DNA of 20,119 nt. Origin: an uncultured Bacteroidota bacterium (GTDB lineage Bacteria > Bacteroidota > Bacteroidia > Chitinophagales > Chitinophagaceae). The stretch is taken from positions 1-20,119 of the forward strand of contig CAIVHI010000409.1 in NCBI GenBank assembly GCA_903905685.1, in the 5' to 3' direction. The position numbers and the translations under genes were made by a program. Below are positions 8,306 to 16,617 of this stretch, piece after piece. Within the stretch, counting starts at the first letter, position 1; every line of letters starts with the position of its first letter. The notes below the pieces were generated by a model that ran no database searches, was not told the origin of the DNA, and saw only the letters and a program-made list of their open reading frames with translations.

Positions 8306-8336
8306 GAATCCACCTTGGTCACTCCGGGGTGGATTC
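8306..8336. other. Stem-loop between psd and the protease gene
   Basis: The arms 8306-8318 and 8324-8336 form a 13-bp stem, with nine perfect outer pairs (GAATCCACC with GGTGGATTC), two G-T pairs and two G-C pairs, around a 5-base loop TCACT. It lies 63 bases after the psd stop. There is no T run after it on either strand, so it could be a processing or mRNA-end structure rather than a simple terminator. Confidence 0.5.
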
Positions 8337-8391
8337 GCTGTTTCAAGCCTGCCCATCTGGCACCGCCATGCCGTGCCGTTTCCCACCCCTA

Positions 8392-8462
8392 CCTTTTAAC
8401 ATTTTCATTTCATCATATACCTGCCTTTAACATTCTTGTACACGGGGAGGGCTGTAAATTTG
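8392..8462 (+). promoter_or_regulatory. Promoter region of the DegP/HtrA gene with a direct repeat
   Basis: A perfect Bacteroidota -7 element TAAATTTG lies at 8455-8462, with TTG of a -33 element at 8436-8438 (16-base spacer), and the ATG follows after 39 bases. Upstream are two near-identical direct repeats, CCTTTTAACATT at 8392-8403 and CCTTTAACATT at 8424-8434. Their AACATT cores are 31 bases apart, about three helical turns. The second copy runs into the -33 element, so a bound regulator could act on this promoter. The repeat role is inference. Confidence 0.55.
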
Positions 8463-8501
8463 TGTCGACAATTGAGTTCTTCATTCAAAAACACAGATGT
8501 T

Positions 8502-9983
8502 ATGAAATTCAAAATGCTCCCGGTTGTCCTCACGGCGGCAGCCACTTCGGTACTCACGCTTTTTGTCGCATCCCGTTTCCAATCCAAACCCCTATTCGGC
8601 ACCGGCCCGCTGCCAGTAAATTATGCCCGGTTCACGTCCGAAGGCAATGTGCCCACCGTGCCCGGTACCATCAATTTTGAAAATGCTGCCGAGTCTGCGG
8701 TAAAGGCGGTGGTCCACATCAAAACCACTACAAAGGCCCGCACCGTAGTGGCCGGCCCTGCCGATATGGACGATATGTTCAGCCGCCTGTTTGGCCAGCG
8801 CCAATACTACATCCCACCACAAATGGGCTCCGGCTCGGGTGTGGTCATCTCCCCCGACGGCTACATCGTGACCAACAACCATGTGGTGGCCGATGCCAAT
8901 GAGGTAACCGTCACCTTCAACGACCGCCACACCAGCCAAGCCAAGGTGATAGGCACCGATGCCGCCACCGACATCGCCTTGCTGAAAGTGGACGACAAAG
9001 ACTTGCCGTTCATGGAGTTCGGCAATTCCGACAACGTGCGCCTGGGTCAGTGGGTGCTGGCTGCAGGCTATCCGCTGTCGCTCGACGCCACGGTTACCGC
9101 GGGCATTATCAGCGCCAAGGGCCGCTCGCTGGGGGTCAACAAACAGGCTACCGCGATAGAGAGCTACATACAGACCGATGCGGCCGTGAATCCCGGCAAT
9201 AGCGGCGGCGCACTCGTGAATACCGCCGGGCAGCTCATAGGCATCAATTCCGCCATAGCTTCACCCACGGGCTCCTATGCCGGCTATTCCTATGCCATCC
9301 CCTCCAACTTGGTGAATAAGGCCGTGAACGACCTCATGAAATATGGTTCAGTGCAACGTGCATATCTGGGTATCGAGTACCTCGATATGGGTAAGGTCTC
9401 CAAGGAGGAGATGCAGCAGTTGGGCATTACCGACAAGACTCCGGGTGTGTATGTGGTGAAGGTGCGTCCCAACGGGGGTGCCGCGAAAGCGGGCATCTTG
9501 AAGGGCGACTGTATCACGAAAATCAATGGCGAGGTGGTGAACACCCAACCCGAGGTGCAGGAGCAGATTGCCCGCTACCATCCCGGAGACAACATTAATG
9601 TGGAATACAGCCGCAGTGGCCGCACGTATTCCTGCACCGTTCAGCTCACCAATCTCGACGGCACTACCGACATCATGAAACGTCAAAGCATCACCAAGCT
9701 GCTGGGCGCATCATTGCGGCCCCTGTCGCCCGAGGAAAAATCAAGATTCCAACTGGAAGGCGGTGTGGTGGTTGCCGATATAGACAAGGGTGCCGTCTCC
9801 CGCCAAACCAATATGCGCAAAGGGTTTGTGATTACGGGCATCAACAATGAGCCTGTAAAATCGGTGGAGGACATGGAAAACCTGGTGGCGGGCAACAAAA
9901 GCCTCCAAATTGCCGGTTTCTACCCCGGCTACCAAGGCATGTACTACTTCGGACTGAACAACCTGGACGAAGGTGCCGAATAA
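8502..9983 (+). CDS. degP: DegP/HtrA-type periplasmic serine protease
   Basis: HtrA (S1C) proteases degrade or refold damaged proteins in the periplasm. The 493-residue protein has an uncleaved signal/anchor at about 5-24, a trypsin-like domain at about 60-280 with triad His127 (TNNHVV), Asp157 (TDIALLKV) and Ser234 (GNSGGALV), and an extended LA-loop region (about 82-107). A first PDZ domain follows at about 285-385 (AYLGIEY, then PGVYVVKVRPNGGAAKAG) and a second, more divergent one at about 395-490. I chose the ATG at 8502, 22 codons inside the longest frame, because it begins the signal segment (MKFKMLPVV) and lies 39 bases after a good promoter. A hairpin terminator follows at 10022-10044, so it is probably a single-gene transcript. 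Confidence 0.95.
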   Translation: MKFKMLPVVLTAAATSVLTLFVASRFQSKPLFGTGPLPVNYARFTSEGNVPTVPGTINFENAAESAVKAVVHIKTTTKARTVVAGPADMDDMFSRLFGQRQYYIPPQMGSGSGVVISPDGYIVTNNHVVADANEVTVTFNDRHTSQAKVIGTDAATDIALLKVDDKDLPFMEFGNSDNVRLGQWVLAAGYPLSLDATVTAGIISAKGRSLGVNKQATAIESYIQTDAAVNPGNSGGALVNTAGQLIGINSAIASPTGSYAGYSYAIPSNLVNKAVNDLMKYGSVQRAYLGIEYLDMGKVSKEEMQQLGITDKTPGVYVVKVRPNGGAAKAGILKGDCITKINGEVVNTQPEVQEQIARYHPGDNINVEYSRSGRTYSCTVQLTNLDGTTDIMKRQSITKLLGASLRPLSPEEKSRFQLEGGVVVADIDKGAVSRQTNMRKGFVITGINNEPVKSVEDMENLVAGNKSLQIAGFYPGYQGMYYFGLNNLDEGAE

Positions 9984-10021
9984 GCTATGAAGTTGTGTGT
10001 TGTTTTTGAGTAACAATGGGG

Positions 10022-10044
10022 GGCTCCGCGTCTGCGGAGCCTTT
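10022..10044 (+). terminator. Probable rho-independent terminator after degP
   Basis: A perfect 8-bp GC-rich stem (GGCTCCGC at 10022-10029 with GCGGAGCC at 10034-10041) has a GTCT loop and is followed by TTTCCGTTT. The T run is short but the place, 38 bases after the protease stop, fits. Confidence 0.75.
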
Positions 10045-10148
10045 CCGTTTCAGGGGGTTCGGACTGGCGACTACCTTACTGACGTATATTCCTTATTTTC
10101 GTACTGAAATATCACCGTCAGATCGCCTAACGCCCAAATTCGAACGTC

Positions 10149-10670
10149 ATGTACAGCTATCCCACCACCCTCGATACCGTTTCGAAAGTCGTATCGGCTT
10201 TTATGGTAGGCCTATGCATATTCCTGCTCTTTATGGTTTTTTCGAACATCACAAAGGGCAACCAAGGTGTAGCACCCACGCTGACGGTATCCCTGGTATC
10301 GGCTCTGCTATTGGCTACGACGTTGTATTGCTACTTCAATATGCCTAGGGCAATCACCACCGGCCCTGAAAAAATAACCATCGAAACCAAGGCAAAGGCC
10401 CTACTGATATATTATAACGATATACGAAGCATTCGGAAGGCCAACGATGGGGAAATGTCGGGCGTTGTCCGCACATTTGGCAACGGTGGCTGCTTCGGCT
10501 ATACCGGACTGTACTACAATAAGGCATTGGGCAGTATGCGCTGGTATTGCACCCAACGCAAAAACTATATCATCATCGAAAAAAACGACGGAAAACGCCT
10601 CGTCGTAACCTGCGACGACCCGAACGGATTTTTGGGAGATGCCAACTTGAAGGCGCTTGTAGCAAAGTGA
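10149..10670 (+). CDS. Two-span membrane protein with bacterial PH-like domain
   Basis: The 173-residue protein has two membrane spans, at about 13-33 (VSAFMVGLCIFLLFMVFS) and 46-64 (TVSLVSALLLATTLYCYF), followed by a cytoplasmic beta-rich domain from about 75 on. The segment IRSIRKANDGEM, then RTFGNGGCFGYTGLYYNKALG and YCTQRKNYIIIEKNDGKRLVV, matches the bacterial PH-like domain proteins common in Bacteroidota, where an Arg/Gly-rich FGxGGxFGY loop precedes a yeast-like PH strand set. Their function is not known; PH-like domains bind lipids or peptides. The ATG is the first in the frame and a -7-like TATTTTCG lies at 10094-10101. It has its own terminator upstream and is convergent with the methyltransferase gene, so it stands alone. 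Confidence 0.8.
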   Translation: MYSYPTTLDTVSKVVSAFMVGLCIFLLFMVFSNITKGNQGVAPTLTVSLVSALLLATTLYCYFNMPRAITTGPEKITIETKAKALLIYYNDIRSIRKANDGEMSGVVRTFGNGGCFGYTGLYYNKALGSMRWYCTQRKNYIIIEKNDGKRLVVTCDDPNGFLGDANLKALVAK

Positions 10671-10761
10671 GCCTGTTCATGATAGGCAATCGATTAACGA
10701 GACCCGTTAAGCAGCTCGCCACCATTACGGAATTCGCGAAAAACCCATGATCCGCACGTCC

Positions 10762-11934
10762 TTACAGCACCTGCACAATCAAAAACTTCAAATACTGCGT
10801 AGTGGGTATGTTGCGGATGATGGGGTGGTCTGACGACTGGGTTTGCCACACCACTTGGCGCAATACCCGCTTGGCATCCTTGGCTGCCATGTCAATCGTG
10901 TCCAGAAACATTTGGGGGTCTACAAGGTTGGTACAAGACGCGGTCACCAAGAAGCCGCCGGGCTTGGTGAGGCGCATGCCCCGCAGGTTGATTTCCTTGT
11001 AGCCGGTTATGGCTTTCTGGATGTTTTCGCGGCTCTTGGTAAATGCAGGCGGGTCGAGCATGACGACATCGTACCGCCGCCCTTCCTTCACCCACAGTTT
11101 CAGCACGTCGAAGGCGTTCACTGCTTCAAACGAGCACCGGTCCATGAAGCCGTTCAGCTCGGCATTCCGCCGTGCGGTAGCCACCGCATTTTCCGAAATG
11201 TCTATACCCAACACTTTTTTGGCGCCGTAGTGGGCGGCGTGCATCGAGAAGGTACCGGTATAGCAAAAGGCCTCCAATACGTCGGCCCCATGGCAAATGT
11301 GTTGTATGGCTCGCCTATTGTCTTGCTGGTCCAGAAAGTAGCCGGTCTTTTGACCCGTCTCAATGTCCACATGAAATTTCAGACCGTTCTCCTTCAGGAT
11401 GATTTGGGTATCGAAAGGCTCCGACAAAAATCCCTTGATTTGGGGCATGCCTTCCACCGTGCGCACCGGCACATCGTTTCGCTCGTAAATACCCTTTGGA
11501 CTAAAGATTTTGTTGATTGCGGCAACAATGGCGCCCTTGTACTTGTCTATGCCCAATGCCAAGGTCTGCAAAACGAAGTAGTCGTTGAACTTGTCTATAA
11601 TGAGGGCGGGCATGCCGTCGGCTTCGCCAAATATGAGTCGGCAGTTCTCCACATACCCAATCTGTTGGCGATACTTCCAAGCCTCGTTGATGCGGTTATA
11701 GAAAAATTGGTCGTCTATGGCCTCGTCTTGCACGCGGGTGAGGAGGCGGATGCGGATTTGGGATGCCGGGTTCACATAGCCTTTGCCCACGAACGAGCCA
11801 TTGGCCGAGAACACCTCCACGATGTCGCCCGGTTCATAAGCGCCTTCGCTCTCGCCCAATTCGTTTGCAAAAATCCACGGATGCCCGTTGATTACCCTGT
11901 CTCCGATTTTTTTCCTCAAAAAGAATTTCGCCAT
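10762..11934 (-). CDS. RlmI-like class I SAM-dependent rRNA (cytosine-5) methyltransferase
   Basis: RlmI-type enzymes methylate C5 of a cytosine in 23S rRNA (C1962 in E. coli) in the cytoplasm. The 390-residue protein has an N-terminal PUA-like domain (about 1-75, with GHPWIFANELGE), a small middle domain, and a Rossmann methyltransferase domain from about 190. Motifs are VLEAFCYTGTFS (SAM-binding motif I, 219-230), VLGIDISENAV, VVMLDPPAF (motif IV, 290-298) and TASCTN (331-336) with the expected catalytic Cys334. I chose the ATG at 11932-11934, 16 codons inside the longest frame, because KFFLRKKIGDRVINGHPW is the usual start and a perfect -7 promoter element (TAAATTTG, 11940-11947) lies only 5 bases before it, so the longer start could not be transcribed from there. 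The exact rRNA position modified is inferred from the family. Confidence 0.9.
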   Translation of the reverse strand: MAKFFLRKKIGDRVINGHPWIFANELGESEGAYEPGDIVEVFSANGSFVGKGYVNPASQIRIRLLTRVQDEAIDDQFFYNRINEAWKYRQQIGYVENCRLIFGEADGMPALIIDKFNDYFVLQTLALGIDKYKGAIVAAINKIFSPKGIYERNDVPVRTVEGMPQIKGFLSEPFDTQIILKENGLKFHVDIETGQKTGYFLDQQDNRRAIQHICHGADVLEAFCYTGTFSMHAAHYGAKKVLGIDISENAVATARRNAELNGFMDRCSFEAVNAFDVLKLWVKEGRRYDVVMLDPPAFTKSRENIQKAITGYKEINLRGMRLTKPGGFLVTASCTNLVDPQMFLDTIDMAAKDAKRVLRQVVWQTQSSDHPIIRNIPTTQYLKFLIVQVL

Positions 11935-11939
11935 CGGTG

Positions 11940-11947
11940 CAAATTTA
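11940..11947 (-). promoter_or_regulatory. -7 promoter element of the methyltransferase gene
   Basis: The - strand reads TAAATTTG (match to TAnnTTTG) five bases before ATG. Since transcription starts a few bases after this element, the mRNA should be leaderless. No clear -33 TTG is seen at the usual distance. Confidence 0.6.
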
Positions 11948-12063
11948 GGCCGGAACGACCGAGTTTTTTTACCGTTCGTCAAATGTGCCGCAGACTGGCG
12001 TGCGGTACCCTGATTGGGGTGGCAGATTCGTAGTGGCTTGGCAATCCACAGCTTGGCAACGGG

Positions 12064-13041
12064 TCAATTCTCGAGGTTGAACAGGCTATCCACAAACTCT
12101 TCTTTATGGAAGATTTGCAGGTCGGTCATCTTCTCGCCCACGCCAATATACTTTACAGGAATCTTGAATTGGTTTGCAATGGCAAGCACCACGCCGCCTT
12201 TTGCGGTTCCGTCCAGCTTCGTGATGGCTATTGCGGTAACGTTGGTGGCGGCGGTAAAGTGTTTGGCTTGCTCAATGGCGTTCTGGCCGGTGCTTCCATC
12301 CAGTACCAATAATACTTCGTGGGGCGCTTCGGGCATCTTGCGGCTGATGACTCGGCGGATTTTACCCAGCTCGTCCATGAGGTACGATTTGTTGTGCAGG
12401 CGGCCGGCGGTATCTATGATGACTACATCTGCTTCGCGCGCAATACCGCTTTGTACAGCATCGAAAGCCACCGAGCCCGGGTCGCTGCCCATTTCCTTCT
12501 TAACGATAGGCACCCCTACGCGGTCGCTCCAAATGGTGAGTTGGTCTACAGCCGCAGCCCTGAAAGTGTCGGCCGCGCCCAATATCACCGATTTGCCGTT
12601 TTTCTTGAAATTGTAGGCCAGCTTGCCGATGGTTGTCGTTTTCCCTACCCCATTCACACCCACTACCAATATCACATAGGGTTTTTGGTTGGTCGGTATG
12701 TCGAACGTTTGGAAAGCCGTGGAGCCCGCATCGGTAAGGATATTCATCATCTCCTCCTGCAGAATCCCGTTCAGCCCCGAGGTACCAATGTATTTGTCGC
12801 GCGCCACGCGGGCCTCGATGTTTTTGATGATGGCCACCGTGGTCTCAATGCCTACATCGGCTCCAATGAGTGCATCTTCCAACTGGTCAAGCACTTCTTC
12901 GTCCACCTTATCCTTACCGGCAATGGCCTTGGTAAGTTTGGAGAAGAAGCCCTCTTTAGTTTTCTTGAGCCCCTCATCGAGTGCTTCCTTTTGTTCCTGC
13001 TGCTCTTTGTTCCTTTTGAAGAGTTTATCGAATAACCCCAT
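12064..13041 (-). CDS. ftsY: Signal recognition particle receptor FtsY
   Basis: FtsY is the SRP receptor GTPase, which docks ribosome-nascent-chain complexes at the inner membrane. The 325-residue protein has a short basic/acidic N-terminal segment (FKRNKEQQEQKEAL) in place of the long A domain of E. coli, as is usual in Bacteroidota. An N domain follows (about 30-115) and then the G domain. Motifs are GVNGVGKTTT (G1, 128-137), DTFRAAA (G2, 158-164), DTAGR (G3, 210-214), TKLD (G4, 274-277) and GVGE (300-303). The ATG at 13041 begins MGLFDKLFK, a typical FtsY opening; a -7-like TAATTTCG lies 20 bases upstream on the - strand. In many Bacteroidota ftsY follows rpmB, rpmG and a small DUF4295 gene; none of those are here. 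Confidence 0.97.
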   Translation of the reverse strand: MGLFDKLFKRNKEQQEQKEALDEGLKKTKEGFFSKLTKAIAGKDKVDEEVLDQLEDALIGADVGIETTVAIIKNIEARVARDKYIGTSGLNGILQEEMMNILTDAGSTAFQTFDIPTNQKPYVILVVGVNGVGKTTTIGKLAYNFKKNGKSVILGAADTFRAAAVDQLTIWSDRVGVPIVKKEMGSDPGSVAFDAVQSGIAREADVVIIDTAGRLHNKSYLMDELGKIRRVISRKMPEAPHEVLLVLDGSTGQNAIEQAKHFTAATNVTAIAITKLDGTAKGGVVLAIANQFKIPVKYIGVGEKMTDLQIFHKEEFVDSLFNLEN

Positions 13042-13061
13042 ACCAATATATAATAACGATG

Positions 13062-13069
13062 CGAAATTA
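13062..13069 (-). promoter_or_regulatory. Candidate -7 element for ftsY
   Basis: The - strand reads TAATTTCG, one mismatch from TAnnTTTG, 20 bases before the ftsY ATG. The same TTCG variant stands before psd (7534-7541) and before the PH-domain gene (10094-10101). No clear -33 element is seen. Confidence 0.35.
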
Positions 13070-13314
13070 GCGAAATATCACAGACATTCCCGGAAAATCG
13101 CAATTAGGCAGAAAGGTTCTTTTCATGTATAGTCACCGAGCACACAATTTGTACGAAAAGCCTACGTATTTTCCCGTTGCAAAGGAATGGGAATAGCCTG
13201 CATGCCGGTTTGACCGTAACTCACCCATACCACGCCCTTTTTTGTAGTTCTCACATAAACCGTTCATTATCCCAACGGGAACCCCTTCCGATACTCTACG
13301 CGCTTACCCAAAGC

Positions 13315-15912
13315 TTATCGCACAATCACCTTCCCGGCATATACCGCATCATTGCAGTGCACCGTCAGGGTGTATTCGCCGGGAGCGGGGTGGCCTGCAT
13401 CAATGGCAGCCCTGCCGCGGTTGTCGAACTGCATCACCTTGTCTATCAGGCGCATGCCATTTACACCCAACAGCGTTACCCGGCCGGTTTGGTTGGCCAG
13501 TGCGGTTGCACCTGCGCTGAAGCTGCCGTTGTTGGGGTTGGGCAACACTGCCAATGCGGCTTGGTTGGCCTTGAGTTGCTGCACACCCGTGTTCACGTCC
13601 GATTTCACACTCTTCCATACCCCGCGGCCATAAGTGGATGCCCAAATTTCGTTCTTGGCGTGGTTTATCTTCAGGTCGGTCACAATTACCGATGGTAGGC
13701 TGTTGTCGAACAATGCCCAGTCGGCCATCGAAGTATCGCGGTAGTATACTGCCGTTTCGGTGCCTATATACTTGGTTTCCGTGGCGGTATCTATGACGAT
13801 GCAGTTTACCGGTACATTGGGCAACGAGCCGGAAACCGTTGTCCAAGCATTGGCGGTCCTGTCAAACTTGGCCACTTTGTAGCCGGGGAAGTAACCCGAA
13901 TACGTCACCCAAAGTACATTCTCATTCTTGGGGTCTACCGCTATCCTCGAAATCGTAGCCGCCGACCCACCATGGGGTATGACCGACCAACTGGTGCCGA
14001 AGTTGCTCGAGAAGTGGATGGAGTTGTCATCCGTCACACAATAAATATAGTTGGTATTGGTGTAGGCTATAGCGATATTGTTGATGTTAACCCCCGACGA
14101 GAATACCGGGGAGATGGCCGACCAAGTGTTTCCATAGTCTCCCGACATATAAATCCTGGAATACCCCACCAGTATCGTGTTGTCTGATGTGGGGTGCAAA
14201 ATAAAGGGGGTCACCCAGTCGCCGCCGTTGGGGTCCGCGATGTTGTTGCTGATGCTGTTCCAACTGAAACCGCCATCCAATGTGATGTCGATACTGCCGT
14301 TCGGGAAAGACCCCAGCCATATCGAGTTTGGCGCGGCATAGTCTATAAGGCACTCCATACCGTCGCCGCCCAAGGCATCGGTGTAGGTGCCGCCATTCAA
14401 CATTTTGGTGCCATTGTCTTGGGCACCGGCAAGGCAAAAGTCCACTCCATCGTCAATAGCCACCCTATAAAACTCGGTAATGCCCAGCCCATTGGTCAGT
14501 GAGTTCCACAAGGTGCCGGTAGGGTCTACGGTGCTGTAAATCCCGCCATCGCAGGTGGCATAGAGCACATCGTTGAGGGGGTTGTAGGCTAAGCAGTGTT
14601 TGTCGGCATGCACGGTGGCAATACCCGGCAGGCTGCTCCACCATTGTGTGGCAATATTCCAGGAGTATCCCCCATCTGTAGAGATGTAGTGGTTCACACC
14701 ACCTATAATGACGGTGTTGGGGTTGAGTGGGTCTATTGCAATACACAGGTCATACCACCCTTGACCATTGCAGGCGGTAGACGGCATACCCATGTCCCAA
14801 CTGAGCAGGTTCTTGGTGCAGGCCGAGTTGTTGGTGTAGGTGGGCCCAAATGTCAAACCCCCATCGTCGCTGCCATAAATACCCAGCAAACCATTCGAGT
14901 TGTTAGACGCGACAGCCATCACCAGATTGGGGCTGGAGGCACACGTGGCAATGTTGATACGGTCGGCATTCACCAGCGAGGTGACGGTACTCCAAGTGCT
15001 CCCCCCGTTCACCGAGCGCAATATTTGCGACGAGTAGCCGGATACATAGTTGGTGCCCAACAAAATGGAGGTATCGGTAGGGGAGAACAGGATTTGCTCA
15101 AAGTTGCCTGCCGATTCATATGTCCATGTCGCGCCACCATTGTAGGTTTTGTAGAGGCCCACATTGGTGGCCAATATCAACGTATTGGTGTCTACCGGAT
15201 TAATGAGCAGTGAGCGGGCAAGGTTGTAGTTGTAGGGGGTCCAACTGAGTCCGGTCGACGACCAAGTCGCACCACCGTCGGTCGATTTGATGACGCCTAT
15301 GCTGTAGTTGTCGCGGCCGTCTTTGTCGCCCGTGCATACATAAATGGTATTGGGGTTTAGGGGATTCACTTTGATGTCGGAAACGCCCATCACCGGGAGG
15401 TTGTCGTAAAGTGGCACCCAAGAGTCGCCACCATCGGCAGTTTTCCAAACACCGCCACCTGCACTGCCTATAAAGAAAGTATTGGGGTCCGTGGGGTGAA
15501 AGGCCACCGTATTGATACGGCCTATGCCCGAGTAGCCGCCAGGCGATTTGTTGGGGCCCTGGAATATCCAGTTGGAAGCCGTGGAGGTGGTTTTATTGGC
15601 GCCCGTTGGGTGCGTAGAGAGATAGTTTTGCCATTCGGTATAGGTTTTTACCGGGGCGACCATGTAACCGTTTTCGTCCAAATGCTGTTTCCAGTACCAT
15701 TCCCATTTGTCGAAGCGGTAGTCGGCTTCCTCTTCATTGTCTTGCTCATCGGTAGCGGAATGCGCGCGGCCTTCATGTGGGTGTGTAGCCCGATAGCCAT
15801 TTACGACGTCCTGAAACTTGACCGGACCCGTTGGGTTGGCGGGCATCCATGGTTGCGATTGGGCCGTCAACGCAACAACGCAGCACAATGCCGCTATCCA
15901 AATGGTTTTCAT
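13315..15912 (-). CDS. T9SS-secreted Asp-box (sortilin/VPS10-like) beta-propeller protein
   Basis: This 865-residue protein has a signal peptide (MKTIWIAALCCVVALTAQSQ), a propeptide-like acidic stretch (about 50-65), then many Asp-box hairpins of the form S/T-x-D-G-G-x-x-W: KTADGGDSW (157-165), KSTDGGATW (209-217), KTYNGGATW (255-263), RSVNGGSTW (299-307), STDGGYSW (411-418), TLDGGFSW (544-551) and GDYGNTW (591-597). Such repeats build sortilin/BNR-type beta-propellers that may bind or cleave glycans or proteins; no catalytic residues can be assigned. Cys residues are paired in places (Cys325, 365, 381, 390). The end (from about 785, with VLPNPNNGSFSA and a final KVIVR) is a type A T9SS sorting domain, so it is exported across the outer membrane. 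The start is the ATG at 15910-15912, directly before the signal peptide and four bases after a -7 element. It follows a small secreted-protein gene after 9 bases. Confidence 0.9.
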   Translation of the reverse strand: MKTIWIAALCCVVALTAQSQPWMPANPTGPVKFQDVVNGYRATHPHEGRAHSATDEQDNEEEADYRFDKWEWYWKQHLDENGYMVAPVKTYTEWQNYLSTHPTGANKTTSTASNWIFQGPNKSPGGYSGIGRINTVAFHPTDPNTFFIGSAGGGVWKTADGGDSWVPLYDNLPVMGVSDIKVNPLNPNTIYVCTGDKDGRDNYSIGVIKSTDGGATWSSTGLSWTPYNYNLARSLLINPVDTNTLILATNVGLYKTYNGGATWTYESAGNFEQILFSPTDTSILLGTNYVSGYSSQILRSVNGGSTWSTVTSLVNADRINIATCASSPNLVMAVASNNSNGLLGIYGSDDGGLTFGPTYTNNSACTKNLLSWDMGMPSTACNGQGWYDLCIAIDPLNPNTVIIGGVNHYISTDGGYSWNIATQWWSSLPGIATVHADKHCLAYNPLNDVLYATCDGGIYSTVDPTGTLWNSLTNGLGITEFYRVAIDDGVDFCLAGAQDNGTKMLNGGTYTDALGGDGMECLIDYAAPNSIWLGSFPNGSIDITLDGGFSWNSISNNIADPNGGDWVTPFILHPTSDNTILVGYSRIYMSGDYGNTWSAISPVFSSGVNINNIAIAYTNTNYIYCVTDDNSIHFSSNFGTSWSVIPHGGSAATISRIAVDPKNENVLWVTYSGYFPGYKVAKFDRTANAWTTVSGSLPNVPVNCIVIDTATETKYIGTETAVYYRDTSMADWALFDNSLPSVIVTDLKINHAKNEIWASTYGRGVWKSVKSDVNTGVQQLKANQAALAVLPNPNNGSFSAGATALANQTGRVTLLGVNGMRLIDKVMQFDNRGRAAIDAGHPAPGEYTLTVHCNDAVYAGKVIVR

Positions 15913-15916
15913 CGGC

Positions 15917-15924
15917 CAAATTTA
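15917..15924 (-). promoter_or_regulatory. -7 element overlapping the stop of the upstream gene
   Basis: The - strand reads TAAATTTG (perfect TAnnTTTG) four bases before the ATG of the Asp-box gene. Its TAA is also the stop codon of the gene at 15922-16434. It could start a leaderless mRNA for the Asp-box gene alone, or it could be a chance match in an operon junction, because no clear -33 TTG lies 16-21 bases upstream. Confidence 0.4.
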
Positions 15925-16434
15925 CGGAGTAATCACATCATGTTTGCGTCCTATGGAATCCACATGAAACTTTATCCAGTCCGAACCTCCCGCTTTGAAG
16001 TAGAGGTTGCTGTTGCCATCGGTTGCAGCCACTTCGGGCACCGGAAACTTGCCCCCTGCGGTTGCGGTTATCATCAAGGTGTCGCCTTTTTCGATGTTTT
16101 CAGGAGATATCGCATCAGTGAAATAATCCATACCTGGAGGGGTGTCGCCTTTGGCAGGGTTCTTACGCGCCTTCGAGATGTTGCAAGCCTGCCAAGCCCC
16201 TTCGGGACTCTTCCAGAAGAAGGTCTCTATCTGCTTCTTCGACTCCCACACAATCACGAATTTCGTGGCCGGGTGTGGCAATCCCTCCCAGCGTCCCGGA
16301 TTGGTGCGCTGCTTGTAGGCTTCAATGAGTTTCAAATATTCGCCCTTGCCAAACTTGATTTTGGCAACGGTGGTCGTGACGGACGGTGCAGCCACAAAAA
16401 AGAAAAAAAGTAAAACAACCGCTTTTGCTCTCAT
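15922..16434 (-). CDS. Hypothetical secreted protein, 170 aa
   Basis: I do not recognise this protein. Read from the ATG at 16432-16434 it has a signal peptide (MRAKAVVLLFFFFVAAPSV) and about 145 further residues with no membrane span, so it should be periplasmic or exported. Its mature part is rich in Lys, Trp and Gly, with motifs such as RWEGLPHPATKFVIVWESK and FFWKSPEGAWQACNISKARK. The longest frame starts 17 codons earlier (16485), but the extension is not part of a signal peptide, and a -7-like TAATTTTA lies 5 bases before the chosen ATG. Its stop is 9 bases from the Asp-box gene, so the two are probably co-expressed. Function unknown; a link to the exported Asp-box protein is inferred from position only. 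Confidence 0.7.
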   Translation of the reverse strand: MRAKAVVLLFFFFVAAPSVTTTVAKIKFGKGEYLKLIEAYKQRTNPGRWEGLPHPATKFVIVWESKKQIETFFWKSPEGAWQACNISKARKNPAKGDTPPGMDYFTDAISPENIEKGDTLMITATAGGKFPVPEVAATDGNSNLYFKAGGSDWIKFHVDSIGRKHDVITP

Positions 16435-16603
16435 AGAAGTAAAATTAATGAAAAGATTGAGAATCGGAAATGCCATTTTTTTCACAAAATACCGACAAAA
16501 CGTTTAACAAACAATTCAATATAAATGCAAGAAAAACTAACATATAATATTCAGAAGCAGGCTCCCGGTAAGCCGATTTATAGATTATGCACAGCAAAGT
16601 CGC

Positions 16604-16611
16604 TAACTTTG
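16604..16611 (+). promoter_or_regulatory. -7 promoter element of the class D beta-lactamase-like gene
   Basis: TAACTTTG matches TAnnTTTG and lies 6 bases before ATG at 16618, predicting a leaderless or near-leaderless mRNA. A -33 TTG at the usual distance is not clear. The 183-bp region 16435-16617 is shared with the divergent gene ending at 15922. Confidence 0.6.
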
Positions 16612-16617
16612 CACCCC

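Noticed and set aside
10694..10710. 6-bp inverted repeat TTAACG/CGTTAA between the PH-domain and methyltransferase genes
   Set aside because: The stem is short and AT-rich with no T run, so it is too weak to call a terminator.
10843..12033. Long + strand frame of 396 codons
   Set aside because: It is the antisense shadow of the RlmI-like methyltransferase gene, which has all family motifs.
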